Positions 1-11,727 of a DNA stretch of 64,000 nucleotides are shown one piece after another. How positions within the stretch are numbered: the stretch's first letter is position 1; each line of letters begins with the position of its first letter. The stretch covers positions 22,797,395 to 22,861,394 of the forward strand of contig JACGWO010000004.1 of assembly GCA_034509735.1 (NCBI GenBank), read 5' to 3'. Below the pieces are notes generated by a model. It saw only the letters and a list, made by a program, of their open reading frames with translations, did no database searches and was not told where the DNA came from. This DNA is from Sesamum alatum (Eukaryota; Streptophyta; Magnoliopsida; Lamiales; Pedaliaceae). The translations under genes and the position numbers were made by a program.

Positions 1-156
1 ATTCATGAGATACACCGAACACTCGGGAAATTTCAAGGGCACACCTGTTGAAACGTGTTCTTTATTTTAAAAGCATGTTTTAAATTTTGCTATTTTATTT
101 TATACCGCGTTTTCGCATTCGCGCAATTTTCCCAGGACGATCCACACATTCTTTCA
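1..156 (+). repeat. Ty1/copia LTR, 3'-terminal fragment
   Basis: This stretch closely matches the end of the complete LTR of copia copy B (about 42242-42398). Both have the ATACACCGAACAC start of the R/U5 part, the TATACCGCG segment and the GACGATCCACA...CTTTCA terminus. The LTR continues off the left edge of the window. It ends at about 156, where an inverted LTR start follows immediately. Confidence 0.75.
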
Positions 157-412
157 AGATTGACTACATGGTCACCTATTCTAACACTAATGCATGGTCC
201 AACTGCATGAGTTGTTAACCGTGGTCTGTGGGCTTTGTTGCGATATAAGTAAAACACCATTTTAACATATGTGAAATGAGCGCAACAAATTAAGCACCAT
301 AAAGTGACGAACACTCATTTTATTCATCACATAATAATATTACATTTACATCGAGTTGTCAAATAGGTTAAAAATTGCCAAACCTATTGGCTTTCTGGTC
401 ACGTATTCTAAC
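157..412 (-). repeat. Copia LTR 5'-end fragments, inverted, two starts in series
   Basis: Read on the minus strand, an LTR start (TGTTAGAATACGTGACC) begins at 412 and runs to about 187. A second start (TGTTAGAATAGGTGACC) begins at 186 and lasts only about 30 bp before the plus-strand LTR end at 156. The longer piece also matches the interior of LTR A, for example the shared GTGGGCTTTGTT segment (about 17237 there). The 412 boundary interrupts the LINE coding sequence to the right, so an LTR element inserted into that LINE and was later rearranged. Confidence 0.6.
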
Positions 413-3360
413 AGTTTGCCGAGGCCCCGTCGAAAGGGACACAAACTATCTGCTGTACAACAGAGGTACATAGGACAAGAGCTAATTTGGCCTTATCCTA
501 GCATCCATCCAACCAAAAGGAGTGAACCCGTGCGTGCGAGCTGGTGGGCAGCGGGTAAAGGGAGGCCAAGGGCGCGTCGCTGAACCAATGATCATGCCAA
601 AAACAAACATTCCCCGTGCCTAACGACCAAAAAATACGCTCTTATGTATGCTCCTGGAGACGGCGCATTCGCCACCATTGTGATGTTCCCGTAGAGTGAA
701 TACGGGTCGATGCGGGACACGAACATTTTAAATATCTTATAACCAAGAAATCTGCCCACAAGGAGGTAGACGCACGAAACCGCCACCACAGTTTAATTGA
801 GAATGCCGTCACCATATCGGTAATGTTTCTGACACCTAGCCCGCCTTCGTCGACGGGGAGACAGAGACGGTGCCAGACGGACCAGTGCAGCCGCCGATCA
901 GAGCTCGTTGAAACCCCAAAGAAGCTGTTGAGTAGTCTCTCCAGGCGCAAGATAACCCCTTTTGGAGGTTTGAGGACATGTAATAAGTGTATAGGCATAG
1001 AAAGAAGGATTGATTTGATCAATTGTAATCGTCCTCCAAACGACAAGAGCTTCTTTTCCTAACCTCCAATTTTGGACGAGAGCGACTTAATTAATGGGTC
1101 GAACAATTCCTTCCGTTTCAGGCCAGCATATATAGGAGCACCTAGGTATATGAAAGGTAGGTGTTTCATGTTAAAACCTGTAATCCGCTTTATTCGCCGC
1201 TTCACCAACAAAGGGGCCTTATCGTCGACGATGAAAGATCTCTTGTCAATGTTGATCCGTTGGCCAGATATCGTCTCAAAATTCTGGAGGAAGCGGACCA
1301 CTTCCACCAAAGTGCGTTCCATGGAATTCGTAAAGAGCAACACATCGTCGGTGTAAGCTAGATGAGAGATGCCCTCACTCCCTTTATCATTGAGAGACAT
1401 ATCCAACTGAGTTAAGCCATCAAAGCTGCATGAGAAATACTCAAACATAAGGACAAAGAGTGTTTGCGACAGGGGGCACCCTGCCGAAGCCCACGCGTGG
1501 ACTTGAAAAATCCACATAACGACCCGTTGATCATCACCGACAACCAACAGTTTTGGACATAATTACGGACCAGCCCCCTCCACGCTGTAGGAAATCCGAA
1601 TTGACAGAGAACAGAACGTCCAGTCCACTCTATCGTATGCCTTCATCATGTCGAGTTTGAGGGCGACATTCCAGTCCTTGTTGTTAAGCGGCAAGGCATG
1701 AATAACTTCTTGTGCCAATAGTTAGTTATCACCTATTTGACGTGTGGGGACAAAACCGCTCTGACTGTGAGATATAAGTGAACGAAAGAGCTCCCCTAGG
1801 CGGTAATTGAGCAGCGTGTCAATATCTTATTTGACGTATTGCAGAGGCTAATAGGCCGAAACTCATGCCAATCTGACGGGTTCTTCACTTTAAGGAGGAG
1901 AACAAGCGAAGTCGTCGTAAAACTAATCGGGATGGGAGACCCATTCATAAAGTCTTGAACCGCCTCCACCACATCCATCTCAATAACTGCCCAACATCTC
2001 TGATAAAATAAGGCGTTAAAACCATCCGGGCCAGCCGCACTATCCGGCGACATCTCCATAATAATCTGGCGGATCTCCTCTGAGGAAGCAGCACGCAATA
2101 ACTCCGCCCCCTGGTCACTAGATATGAGCCGCGGAACCACGGGAGTCGGTGGTGTCGCGGGGCGGTTGGGGTCCGTAGTCAGCAAACCACGAAAAGACTC
2201 CACGCCCAGCTGTTTAATCTGTCCTGGGTCTGAGACCGCGCGCCCCTGATGCAAGATAGAGGAAATGACATTCCTACTCTGCTTCTTTTTAACCATAGAG
2301 TGGAAAAATCGTGTGTTCCTGTCCCCTTCAATAGCCCATTTTCAAGCCGTCTTTTAATGCCAGAAATCATCCTCAATAGTCAAAGCTTGTTGGAGGAGGG
2401 CTGTACTTCGGTTCATCGTTGCCAGGTTAACATCCGTCGGAGCAGCATCATATTCTCGTTCCGCCTGCAGCATGGTTGCTTCCGCGGTTTTAACATTCTA
2501 AAACACATCCCCGAAAACCTGTTTGTTGTAGTGTTTAAGGCGTTGCTTGAGACGCCGCATCTTCTCCGCGAGTTTGAGCATACCCTACCTTCAACCGGCA
2601 TGGACCAACACATCTCCACCAGTGGCATGAAACCCGGGTGATGGAGCCACATGTTTTGGAAGCGGAAAGAAGACGGACCGGACAACCCCGGGATCGTCAC
2701 CCGAGCTAATAACGGACTGTGGTCCGAGGAGGATCTCGGGAGGTGCGTCACTTTAGTCTGGGGGAGGGCATCGACCCACTCACTAGAGAATAATATCCTG
2801 TCGAGTCGTTGCCAGAGCCAGTGATCGGGTCCACGTATAGCGGCTGCCTTCAAAACCGACATCAACGAGGCCGCTATCAAATATCACTTCACTAAAATCC
2901 TCAATAGAGTGGTGATGTGGATAGGAGCCATTAGAGCGTTCCGACACTGCGACAGCCGAGTTAAATCCCCGCCGATGAACCAAGGTTGTCCCTGCTTAAT
3001 AACTGAACGCATCAAATCCCAAATGTCGTTGTGGGGTAAGCGGTTACATTTGACATACACTAAGGTACACAGGATGGGATCCCACGTGAAATTCACTGTC
3101 AAACGAAGATGGAGGAATTGTTCCTCGTCCCGTAGGTCTTCGTACTCAATGGAATCATCCAAGAGGCACCACATCTGGTTGTTACAATTGCGGATCATAA
3201 CAACATATCTAAAGCGGCGGTAGATTGTTCTCTCATCCCCCTGCATTCTTGGATCAATAATCCCCAAGATGTTAATTTTATGTGTTCTGCTCAGATTTCG
3301 AACTATCCTTTCCTTGTTACCGATCCCTCGTACATTCCATATCATAGCCTTCATTAGCAA
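413..3360 (-). pseudogene. LINE ORF2: endonuclease and reverse transcriptase
   Basis: It opens at 3360 with an AP-endonuclease start (MIWNVRGIGNKERIVRNL; WNVRG is the hallmark). It continues through 2413-2880 (SSDHSPLL, the C-terminal endonuclease H motif) and the RT entry (SPDSAAGPDGFNALF, about 2010-2070). The active site AYTDD lies at about 1344-1358. The RT thumb (SFGGRLQLIKSILLSMPIHLLHVLK) and the start of the zinc-finger RVT region (to about 415) follow. The product would nick target DNA and copy LINE RNA. Multiple stops and frameshifts make it inactive. Confidence 0.8.
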
Positions 3361-3539
3361 TCGTGGGAATTAAGTGACTGACCCCGTGCGTGGCTACGTG
3401 TCACGATTCGCTCCTGTCGTCCCATGGAGCGGCCCCTTCGATGTCTGCCCTTGGATTTGACTACTTCAAAACCCTCATCCACTGTGATCAGATTAGCCTC
3501 ATGAGAAGGCACCCGCCAAGACGAGTCGTCCTAATCGAT

Positions 3540-4788
3540 CTACCCGTCGTCCTCATCATCAGGGTCCAAATTAACCTCCCCCCCTGGAGCATTCAGCGGC
3601 GGTTCAGGCTCCTCTGATTCGAAGACACAGATCGTACGCACAAGGTTGGTGTCTCCCCGCTCAGGCTCCATGCCATTGGCCATTGTGTCCCCCTTACCAT
3701 TCTCAACAATGTCCTCCTGAAGCATCGCCTCTAGCGTGGCAATATCCTCGAGGCCAAGCATGGAGTTAGAGTCGTCCTTGGCCTCTCCTGTGACGCCCTC
3801 AGCAGCCCCCTACAATATATTCTCCACGGATTCAGACAGTGCGGATTTAGTCTGTGACGCACCTATAGCTCGTTGTTCATTCACCATCTCTGCCCGGGGT
3901 TGTCCCTCATCCGCCCCTCCATTCTTAGACTTGTGTTTATTGATCACTTGACGAAGGTCCGTTTGAGGAGCTGCCTCCATAGGAGCGACAACTTTGCCTT
4001 CCCGACATTCCTCTTCGTTTTGGGCAAGATGTTTGCAATGCATACAGTACTTAGGGCGTCTCTCGTATTGTATCTCTTGCAAGACATAGCGGCCTTCCGT
4101 CCCAATCCAAACAGAGTCCGGGCGCGATTTCTGAAGGTCGAGCTCCACACATACCCTAGCCACACTCGAGCGAAAGCCGTCAGCAATCGCCTCATCAAGT
4201 TTTAATGGCGTGCCGACCAGGCTTGCGATGCCAAACAACGCCTTCTTGTGGAATAAGTGCACTGGGAGTTTCGGGAAGCGAATCCAGACGGGTGCTATTG
4301 AGGATTCAATTTTAGGGTTGAAATCCGGTGACCACTTGAAAACCCTCATCGGGAAGCCATCAATGAAAACAATTTGCTTCAGCCATAAGCGGGCTAGATC
4401 TTCCTCATTATGTAGCTTAATAAGGATATGCTTGAAATTAATGATGCCAATGGAGTATGCGCCCCAGGGCTGAGTTTTGAGAAGTACGTCCGAATCACCT
4501 GCATGCTAGGATATCCATGTGAGAACTTTCCCACAAGGGCGAATTTAAGGTGCTCCGAGAGTTTTTCAGTCACCTCCAAAGAGAAGTTGATGGCCCGACC
4601 ACCGCGATAGCGACATGGTTTACCGAAATACTTATCTTGGTCCGAGAACATTTTCTTTGCGGCCCTCGGCGAGAGGGTTCCGTTCGGTCATCAAGAGCAG
4701 CCCCTGTGAGGACGGACAGAAAAGTGCGCCGCCGATCCAGCGGGTCTGAGGGATCGTTGGAGGTGTGATTAGGATTAGGAGGTTGCAT
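3540..4788 (-). pseudogene. LINE ORF1: DUF4283-like domain plus zinc knuckle
   Basis: The best segment is 3810-4349 (179 aa). It holds the hydrophobic PVWIRFPKLPVHLFHKK type of motif seen in DUF4283 proteins, followed by a knuckle-like CMHC stretch (C-x2-C, then H and C). The N-terminal part lies in other frames (4394-4651 and 4570-4788) and an acidic C-terminal tail at 3540-3761, so frameshifts are present. In plant LINEs this product binds the element RNA. The assignment comes from domain order next to the endonuclease. Confidence 0.65.
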
Positions 4789-4790
4789 AG

Positions 4791-5879
4791 CTAGAAAGGA
4801 CTCCTACAGAGACTTTTGGGAGGCTGGACTATACTTTAATTTTCATTAAGATTGACATATGATTGTCTTATATTATATTCTATTATTGTATGGTGTTGAA
4901 CGAAGAAGTCAATTATAAGTATATCGTTAAATTGAAATAAAGAGTTGACTTACTTAGTTGGGGAACATAGTCAATGGTTTATGATGATGTCATATGAGAA
5001 AAATAAATATAAGCTAGGTACCATGGCGCGTAGGGTACCGGGGTATTCTGGGTAGCGGGAAATATCCTGTGTTGATAGCTACACACTGGGTGGTGTGGGG
5101 ATGCCATGTTCATTGTGATGTTCTGTGCAGATATTGCTACACACTTAGATAGTATGAGGATATCATATTTGACAGGTATCCTGTGCTGTATATGATATGA
5201 TATTGAATGAGATGATGATGGCAGGCAGAACCATTGAACTGATGTACTCCAATTAGTGTAAGCGGGGTCGTAAGTATATAAAACTGCCATTTCAGATATA
5301 TTATTGTGAATTGATGCATGCTTGTGATATTGATTATTTATAGCTTTGTTGTGATTATATATATATATATATATATTGAATATTTGTTGGTTTGTGTTGC
5401 GGCATGTATTTATGGATGTATATAGGCTGATTAGCTATACTCATTGAGTAGGTAGCTCAACCCTTGCCAAATATTTTTCAGGAGATAGGTCACAGTGACT
5501 AGATACAGCAAATTGAAGACGTGCCATGGATCTTAATAGGTGGGTCAGCCGTGACATCTGAAGTCGAAAGTTCTGGTTAGATTATTAAACATCTAGTCTT
5601 TTGTCGGGTTTGCATTTTAGATTCTATAACAGCCTAAAACTTTACTATTTTTTTTTTTTTTTGAGTTTTGTACATGAACATAGTTGTGGCCTAGTAAATA
5701 CAAACTTTTTGATGACATATGTCGTTATTTAAGATATATTTATAAATTTATATTATATTAATAAAAGTAGAATTAATCTTATTAATTTAAAATGAAAATA
5801 TCTTATAAGACAACTTATAATTAAGATGAGTACAATAATAGTGGTGATAAAGTATAGTGCCGTAGGGGGTGTCACACCT
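4791..5879. other. AT-rich DNA with LTR-like character, no gene
   Basis: I see no convincing coding sequence. An imperfect repeat of about 65 bp occurs around 5070-5200 (two copies containing GCTACACACT). A (TA)n run lies at 5356-5376 and a T homopolymer near 5644-5662. The stretch at 5430-5580 (...TTTTTCAGGAGATAGG...) resembles the polyadenylation/U5 part of plant Ty3/gypsy LTRs. Neither LTR terminus is clear, so I do not call an element. Confidence 0.35.
5356..5376. repeat. (TA)n microsatellite
   Basis: An uninterrupted run of about ten TA units, visible directly in the sequence. Confidence 0.9.
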
Positions 5880-6310
5880 CTTGGCCCAAACTTACCACGA
5901 GAGTCCATTGTTCACTAAGTCTACATCAGACTGCAAGCTCTCATCTGTTATCTAACATGACATATGGCAATGGCCTACAAGCTCTGCATGATCCTCACAC
6001 GAAAGTTTTATCCATCTTGGAAGACCTTCCACCACTGCATTCGAGAACAGATACAATCCTATGGCGCTTCTGGCAACTTTAGCACCTGTTTGGCCTACAA
6101 GCTCTTCACGGTCAAGGGGGAAACGTGAGCTGGTTCTCTTCATACAACGGACCATTCAGATTTCCAGAAATCCGTTTATGCTATGGCTAGTAATTCTTCA
6201 TCAGCTCTCTACTTGTGATAAAGCTTGGCTTAACATCCCATCTCCTTGTTGTTGTCTTTATTCTCACCAAGTTCTCACCAAGCTCTTTATTTTCCCTCGT
6301 TACACCAAAC
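5880..6310 (+). pseudogene. LINE zinc-binding RVT (zf-RVT) C-terminal fragment
   Basis: The translation at 6061-6327 contains ISRNPFMLWLVILHQLSTCDKAWL. This matches the zf-RVT pattern of plant LINE ORF2 C termini, which have a (I/P)RNxFxLWLxIL core followed by a cysteine pair. Upstream, in another frame, GNFSTCLAYKLF matches the usual G-x-F-S-x-x-x-A-Y-x-L-F lead-in. One frame change is needed. The fragment stops where the Helitron-like 5' end begins at 6311. Confidence 0.6.
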
Positions 6311-6950
6311 GCTATATAAATGTGTGAATACTTAAGTTATTTGTTCCACATTGTAAAAAGATAAATATACCCTCATTTAAATATTATCAATTATTATATT
6401 AATGATTCTGGAATTTTTAACAATTTAGAATTCTAAATATTCTAAACCTCCTCCATATAAATTTAGGATAAAAAACCTAAATCGTGAAGCATGAATGAAT
6501 CTAATTATACAGAATATTAATAACCTGTTTCTAATCGTGAATCATGATTCATGAATGAGCCCAAATACACAGACCTGTCACACATTAAATTTTAATAACA
6601 TTCACAGAAAATTATATTATAAAATTAGTTATACAAAAAATAAAATTTTTATAAGAAAAATATTTAAGAGTCTTAATTGCTCTAAACTACTTAGAGAATG
6701 AATAACATATTCAACTAAAGAAATTAATATGCCAAATAATATTTCAACACAATTACTTTGCTAGAAGAAATCTTAATTATATTAAGAAAGTTCTAATTTA
6801 CCCTGACACATTAAAATTCAAAATAAACTACACATGAATAATATATAAAATACTAATCTAAACTTAAATATTTATATATATAATAATGAATAAATATCAA
6901 AATTTAATTACAAATTAAAATTAATACATGGATATGATATTATTACATTG

Positions 6951-7050
6951 AAATTGCTTGTGAAAATTCAACTATTATGTGAATCCCTTAGTACTTGATA
7001 TTTTTAGTATTAGATAATCCTGAATGCTTTACTTTTACATCTATTGATTT
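6951..7050 (+). repeat. Internal direct repeat of Helitron 1, copy 1
   Basis: It pairs with 7741-7841. Both contain AAATTGCTT...CAACTATT...GTGAATC...CTTAG.ACTTGAT...TTAGTATTAGATAAT.CT.AATG.TTTACTTTTACAT. A second pair follows (about 7238-7267 and 7858-7897, AAAATTTTATA.AATAATATTT). This suggests an internal duplication of a longer block. Confidence 0.7.
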
Positions 7051-7740
7051 TATTATATTAATTAATAGAATACAAGTATTACAATAACAGATGTGACATA
7101 AAAAATTAAGTTCTAACATAATATATAATTGAATAAGAAATAGATTATATCAATCGGTGCATATGAAAATAAGATTAGAAGTTAATCTAAACACATATAG
7201 AATTAAAAATTACAATATGAAGGCAAAAAATAAAATTTTATATAATAATATTTAAAAATTTAGAAGGTAATAAGGGAAAGGTGTTATGGAACCAAAATTG
7301 CTACTTTTTAATATTTACGGGACTAAAAGTGAGAATTCCAAAATCAATGGACCAAATTAAAATGGAAAGGACCTAAGTTACAGGCTCAAAAATGCTATTT
7401 CCCCTTATAAAAAAAAAAAAAATGGTGAGTAAATATTAACACAATAACAATTAAAAGTATAAAATTTTAAAATATTTATATACTAACACATTACTACAAA
7501 TTACATTTTTATATTAGAAAATTAATAAATTTTGAGAATAAACTTAGTACAATAAAATAATAAATAAAAACTGAGTTGATTATGTTGAAATTAGAAAAAA
7601 AGATGATAAATAAATAAGCCAATGAGATCAATATATTAATTTCTCCAGTAATATTTTTTTTAAAAATAACTTAAAAGTTTAAAAAGCATGAGTACTAAAG
7701 AGAATAAAAATTGAGATATGAATAGAATATTATTTAATTA

Positions 7741-7841
7741 AAATTGCTTATAAAAAGTCAACTATTGAGTGAATCTCTTAGCACTTGATTTTTTTTAGTA
7801 TTAGATAATTCTCAATGTTTTACTTTTACATTTATTGTTTC
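7741..7841 (+). repeat. Internal direct repeat of Helitron 1, copy 2
   Basis: Second copy of the block at 6951-7050, at roughly 85 percent identity by eye, lying 790 bp downstream in the same orientation. Confidence 0.7.
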
Positions 7842-8594
7842 TTTTATAAAGGTGAAATATAAAATTTTATACAATAATATTTCAAAATTTAGAAGCTAAT
7901 AAAGCATGTTAATAATGCTTTGACAATATAAAAAAAGAGTTGATACTGAAATATGAATTAACATACATTATAGGATCTTACAATACAAATATTGGTATTA
8001 TATATGGTCCAATTTGGTTATAGTTTTATAACAATAGTCAATAAATAATTAGTTTGTAATAGTCCAATAAATTAAAAATAAATGACATTCAAATATAGTA
8101 GTACAAGAAAACATACAACACACACATACAAAATGTAACAAAAAATAAAACAAAATTAAACAACAGAAAATAAGCAAAATAAACCTACAAATAAAATTGA
8201 TCAATTTATTTTATTAAATTAGAATTTCTTCTATCCAATATAAGGAGTTTTGACTAATTATTTTTTATTTTAATATTAATTTTTTGAATATCATTATTTT
8301 ATATTTTAATAATAGTTGGTTTGATACATAATAATGAAATAATCATTAGTGAATATATATGTAATACAAAATTTCAATCTTGGGGCATATCTTTTTATTC
8401 AATAGTACCAATAAAATTTAGGAAACCGAATTACAAATAATAGAATTGAATAGTTTCCTTATCAATTTAAATAATTATTATCAATTTGTTTGAAAATATA
8501 ATTTTATAATACCAATGTTTCAATGGTAAAAAATATGAATCATATGATGAACTTAACATAAATAATATAATTACTTCTAAAAATATATTCGTCC

Positions 8595-8621
8595 ACGTGC
8601 ATCGCATGTCATGCTTTCTAG
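8595..8621 (+). other. Helitron 3'-terminal hairpin and CTAG end
   Basis: The stem ACGTGC/GCATGT (one G-T pair) has loop ATC. It is followed 8 nt later by CTAG, then T. In Helitrons this hairpin acts as the replication-transposition terminator. Confidence 0.55.
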
Positions 8622-8699
8622 TTTAAAAAAAATGACGTAGTCAAGAAAATGAAAAATGCCAAAAAGGTATAAATGCTGCAACAATTTCTTTTGAAAATA

Positions 8700-9276
8700 C
8701 AGTAAAACCTCTATAAATTAATAAACTCTGTAAGATAATAAAATCTTCCGGTCCCGACTTGGGCCTTTGTAAAAAATCATCAAAATCGATAAGATAATAA
8801 GATAATAATTTTTCAAAATATTCCTTTATAAATATTAGGTCCCATTAAAACTCTAAATTAATAATTCATAAATATTACAATTATAAATATTAGTATATGT
8901 TTCATTCATCATGCATAAATATATTTAATTGGCTATAATAATAATTATTTAAGTGCAACGAATTAATGTAAACATGTATAGTTAAGTAATTTCAATGAAT
9001 TGATACATGTGTCCATGAATATAATAGTTAATTATATACGATGAATTGATATTATACATGAATATATTTAATTGAACAAAGAATTGGTTGATGCATGAAT
9101 ATAATCAATGAAACATATATGAATTCATTTATTTTCAATACATATGTACTAAATTTGCTAAATTTAAAAAGTTTCTCTTTTAATTAATAAAATATTAATT
9201 TATCGATATATTAATATCTCTGTAAATTAATAAAATTTCATGGTCCCAAGATTATTAATTTATAAAGGTTTTACTG
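8700..9276. mobile_element. Emigrant/Lemi1-like (pogo-type) MITE, 577 bp
   Basis: The terminal inverted repeats start CAGTAAAACCTCTATAAATT on the left and end AATTTATAAAGGTTTTACTG on the right, with one mismatch over about 24 bp. The element is flanked by a TA dinucleotide on both sides (8698-8699 and 9277-9278), the expected Tc1/mariner/pogo target duplication. The CAGTA(A/G)AACCTCTATAAATTAATA terminus is the one known from Emigrant and Lemi1. There is no coding capacity. It lies just right of the Helitron 3' end. Confidence 0.85.
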
Positions 9277-11727
9277 TACTACAATTTGGGCTTGTCAACG
9301 TAATCTTTTCCCTAGTGCTGCTATTAACTTTTAGGCTTCATTTCATTCATGTGATAGGATTAGATATGAAGAGGATTGAGTGGGATAGAAAATACAATTA
9401 TAATTAATCCATCATTCATTATATATTATTCGATTTGACGTATTGCATGTATAATATACATGAATTATGTATTATGAAGTCGATGAAAGAGTTAAACTCT
9501 TTATCTTTAAGATAGTTATTACCCCACTCTAGTGCTAACGAAAATGACAATTTGTCTCCCAAGATACAATGACTTACAATCTCAAAGTAGCAGCATCACA
9601 AACTTTGAGAAACGACGAACTAAATAATATTTTAGAACTCTCTTAATAAAAAGCAAAATGCTTTTATTGCTAGCACTTTAAAATGCTCTAAAATGACTTC
9701 AAGTTGAATGAATGAAGTGAAATGGGAAGTCTATTCATAGATGTTGAAATGTGTCATTGAATGGATATGTCGAATCAGAAAAGATGCAGTTGAGAACCTT
9801 TCATGCGAATGGATGCATCATTTCACCCATACGATATACCATTTCACCTAAATGGATGCTTCGTTTTCACCCAATGGACACATTATTTTAACTAAATGAC
9901 ACACCTATTCGATTGATTAGACACGGTCGGATGATGATTGAGGGCCATCAACCATCATCCACATGTCACGCGCTTATTCTGCGTCGCACATCACAACCAA
10001 TCAATTGTCACTGTTTAATCCAATAACATAAATTTATTAAATAAATTTATTATTTAATTTATTATTTACCATTTTCCAACAGATATTGCAGGTGATAATA
10101 TAATATGATGTTTGGTTGAAGGGATTACAAAGTACGATTACATATAAAAGGATTATTAAGGGTATCATTTTTTAAATTATATATTTTCATTTTAATATTG
10201 TACCTTGTGAATGATTACAAAAAAAAATTAAATATTTATTGAAATATAATTTTTGAATTATAATTTTTCTGGTATATTTCTTTTTTTTTTTTTTCTATTT
10301 CACATGAAGCATAAATTCAAAATAGACATTCAATAATAATAAAAAAAAATAGATAGCGAAGGGGTTTGATTTAAAAAAAAATCATAAAAGTATGGTGAAA
10401 ATTCTACTTTTTAAAATTTAATTACTAACCAAAACTCAAATACTTTTAAAAAATTCCAAGAGAATAAAGTAATACTTTTTATTATATTTTATAATTAAAT
10501 TATTATAATTCGATGTACATTCTTTTAAGCATGCATGCATTTCACAAGTAAAAAAAAGTGCAAAGTGAAAAAAGTGTTTTTTCATTTTATTTTCGTGAAG
10601 AAAGTGGAAGGGCATATAAGAAAAAAAAAAAATCAATCGTGCCTTAGACTAACCAATGGAATAATATATCCCACCTCTTAGGTGGGATACACTATCTCAT
10701 AAGTTAAGATTGTTTAAAATTGAGCCCGATATTAATACCGTATTCTAATACTATGATCCAAACGTGTGATTATACATGATATACAATCTTATCATGCCTA
10801 TCTCACAAACCAAATTCGTTCTTAATGTTATACATTAGTATTTAAGTGGACTTTAGTGATAAAATACTTAATTAGGGAAATTAATTAAGGCCATTTTTTT
10901 CATTCTTTTCTCGCTAAAATTAATCAATTTTAAGAATAACCTTAGTTTACAAGGGAACTCGATTTGCTGCTTCTACACTGATCAACTGACTAGTAGGGGG
11001 TTGAGGACGCCAAGATTCCACGCACCAAAGCTAATAAAGATGATTATTTTAGGGCCATATCCAATTAATCACACCTATAACAATAAAATAAATTATCACT
11101 ATAATTAAAGCGTTTCAAAATGTTTAAATTTCCATGCAAAACTTTATGATAAATTACATTTACAATCCTTAGGCTATTTTCTATTTATACAAATCACCTC
11201 TACGTTTTGCATAATTACAGACCTATCCCTAATAATTAAAAAGTAGTAGTAGTTTGTGTGATGATATTGATATTTTTGGGGGGTGCATGTATAATTTTTC
11301 AAAAAATATGAATGGTTTCTATAAATAATGTTAGCGTTTCTAATAAATGTATGTGTAATTATTCAAGAAATAAAGATGATTTGTGCAAACGAAACATAAA
11401 TTAAGGGGTGCAAATATAATTATCCCAAAAATTATGTAAGAGTCTGTATAATTTATTCTGAAGAGGTCCCAGACTATTGCCTTGTAATGGAAGGCCAAGT
11501 AAAACTAACTTAATAATTGTCTATAAATATTATTTCTTGATTCTTGCACCTCAAGGTCATGATCATGATATTTGACATTGAACAATTCCTCCTCCAATGT
11601 TAATTTTTATAATGCAAATAAGGTACCTAAAGCTTGGAGGGCACGGCTTGAGCTATTCATTTAAGCCCCGGCCATAACTCTGCATAATTCAAACATCCCA
11701 AACCATCCCCCAAATCAAGTTCGAAAA
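9277..11727. other. AT-rich intergenic DNA, possible solo LTR at about 9500-10084
   Basis: There is no credible gene. On the minus strand TGTTGGAAAATGGTAAATAA begins at 10082, like a copia LTR start, and a TATA-like CTATGAATAGAC lies at about 9732. The other terminus and a target duplication could not be found, so a solo LTR is only a possibility. The rest is A/T homopolymer-rich sequence leading to the F-box gene. Confidence 0.35.

Larger units (their letters stand above)
413..4790 (-). mobile_element. Degenerate L1-type LINE retrotransposon
   Basis: Minus-strand translation gives, in order, a DUF4283-like region with a CCHC knuckle, an AP-type endonuclease, a reverse transcriptase with a Y-T-D-D active site, and the RT thumb/connection. 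Coding resemblance continues to about 415, where a copia LTR cuts it, so the LINE 3' end and poly(A) are missing. Several frame changes are needed to follow it, so it is dead. The right-hand (5') limit near 4790 is approximate. Confidence 0.85.
6311..8621 (+). mobile_element. Helitron-like element 1, non-coding
   Basis: The 3' end shows a short hairpin (ACGTGC, 3-nt loop, GCATGT; 8595-8609), then CTAG (8618-8621) followed by T, as expected for a Helitron 3' terminus. The left end (CTATATAAATGTGTGAATAC) aligns with two other Helitron-like 5' ends in the window, near 51595 and 55296, and the likeness continues for about 80 bp. The expected 5' TC is GC here, so the start is approximate. The interior is AT-rich, holds no ORF, and contains a 100-bp direct repeat. 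Confidence 0.5.

Noticed and set aside
4979..5319. Minus-strand Tyr/Ser/His-rich open frames
   Set aside because: Low-complexity translation of AT-rich, LTR-like DNA with no motif.
9335..10825. Possible larger inverted-repeat element (ATGTTTGGTTG near 10108, CACAAACCAAAT near 10805)
   Set aside because: The matching segments are too short and no target duplication could be identified.
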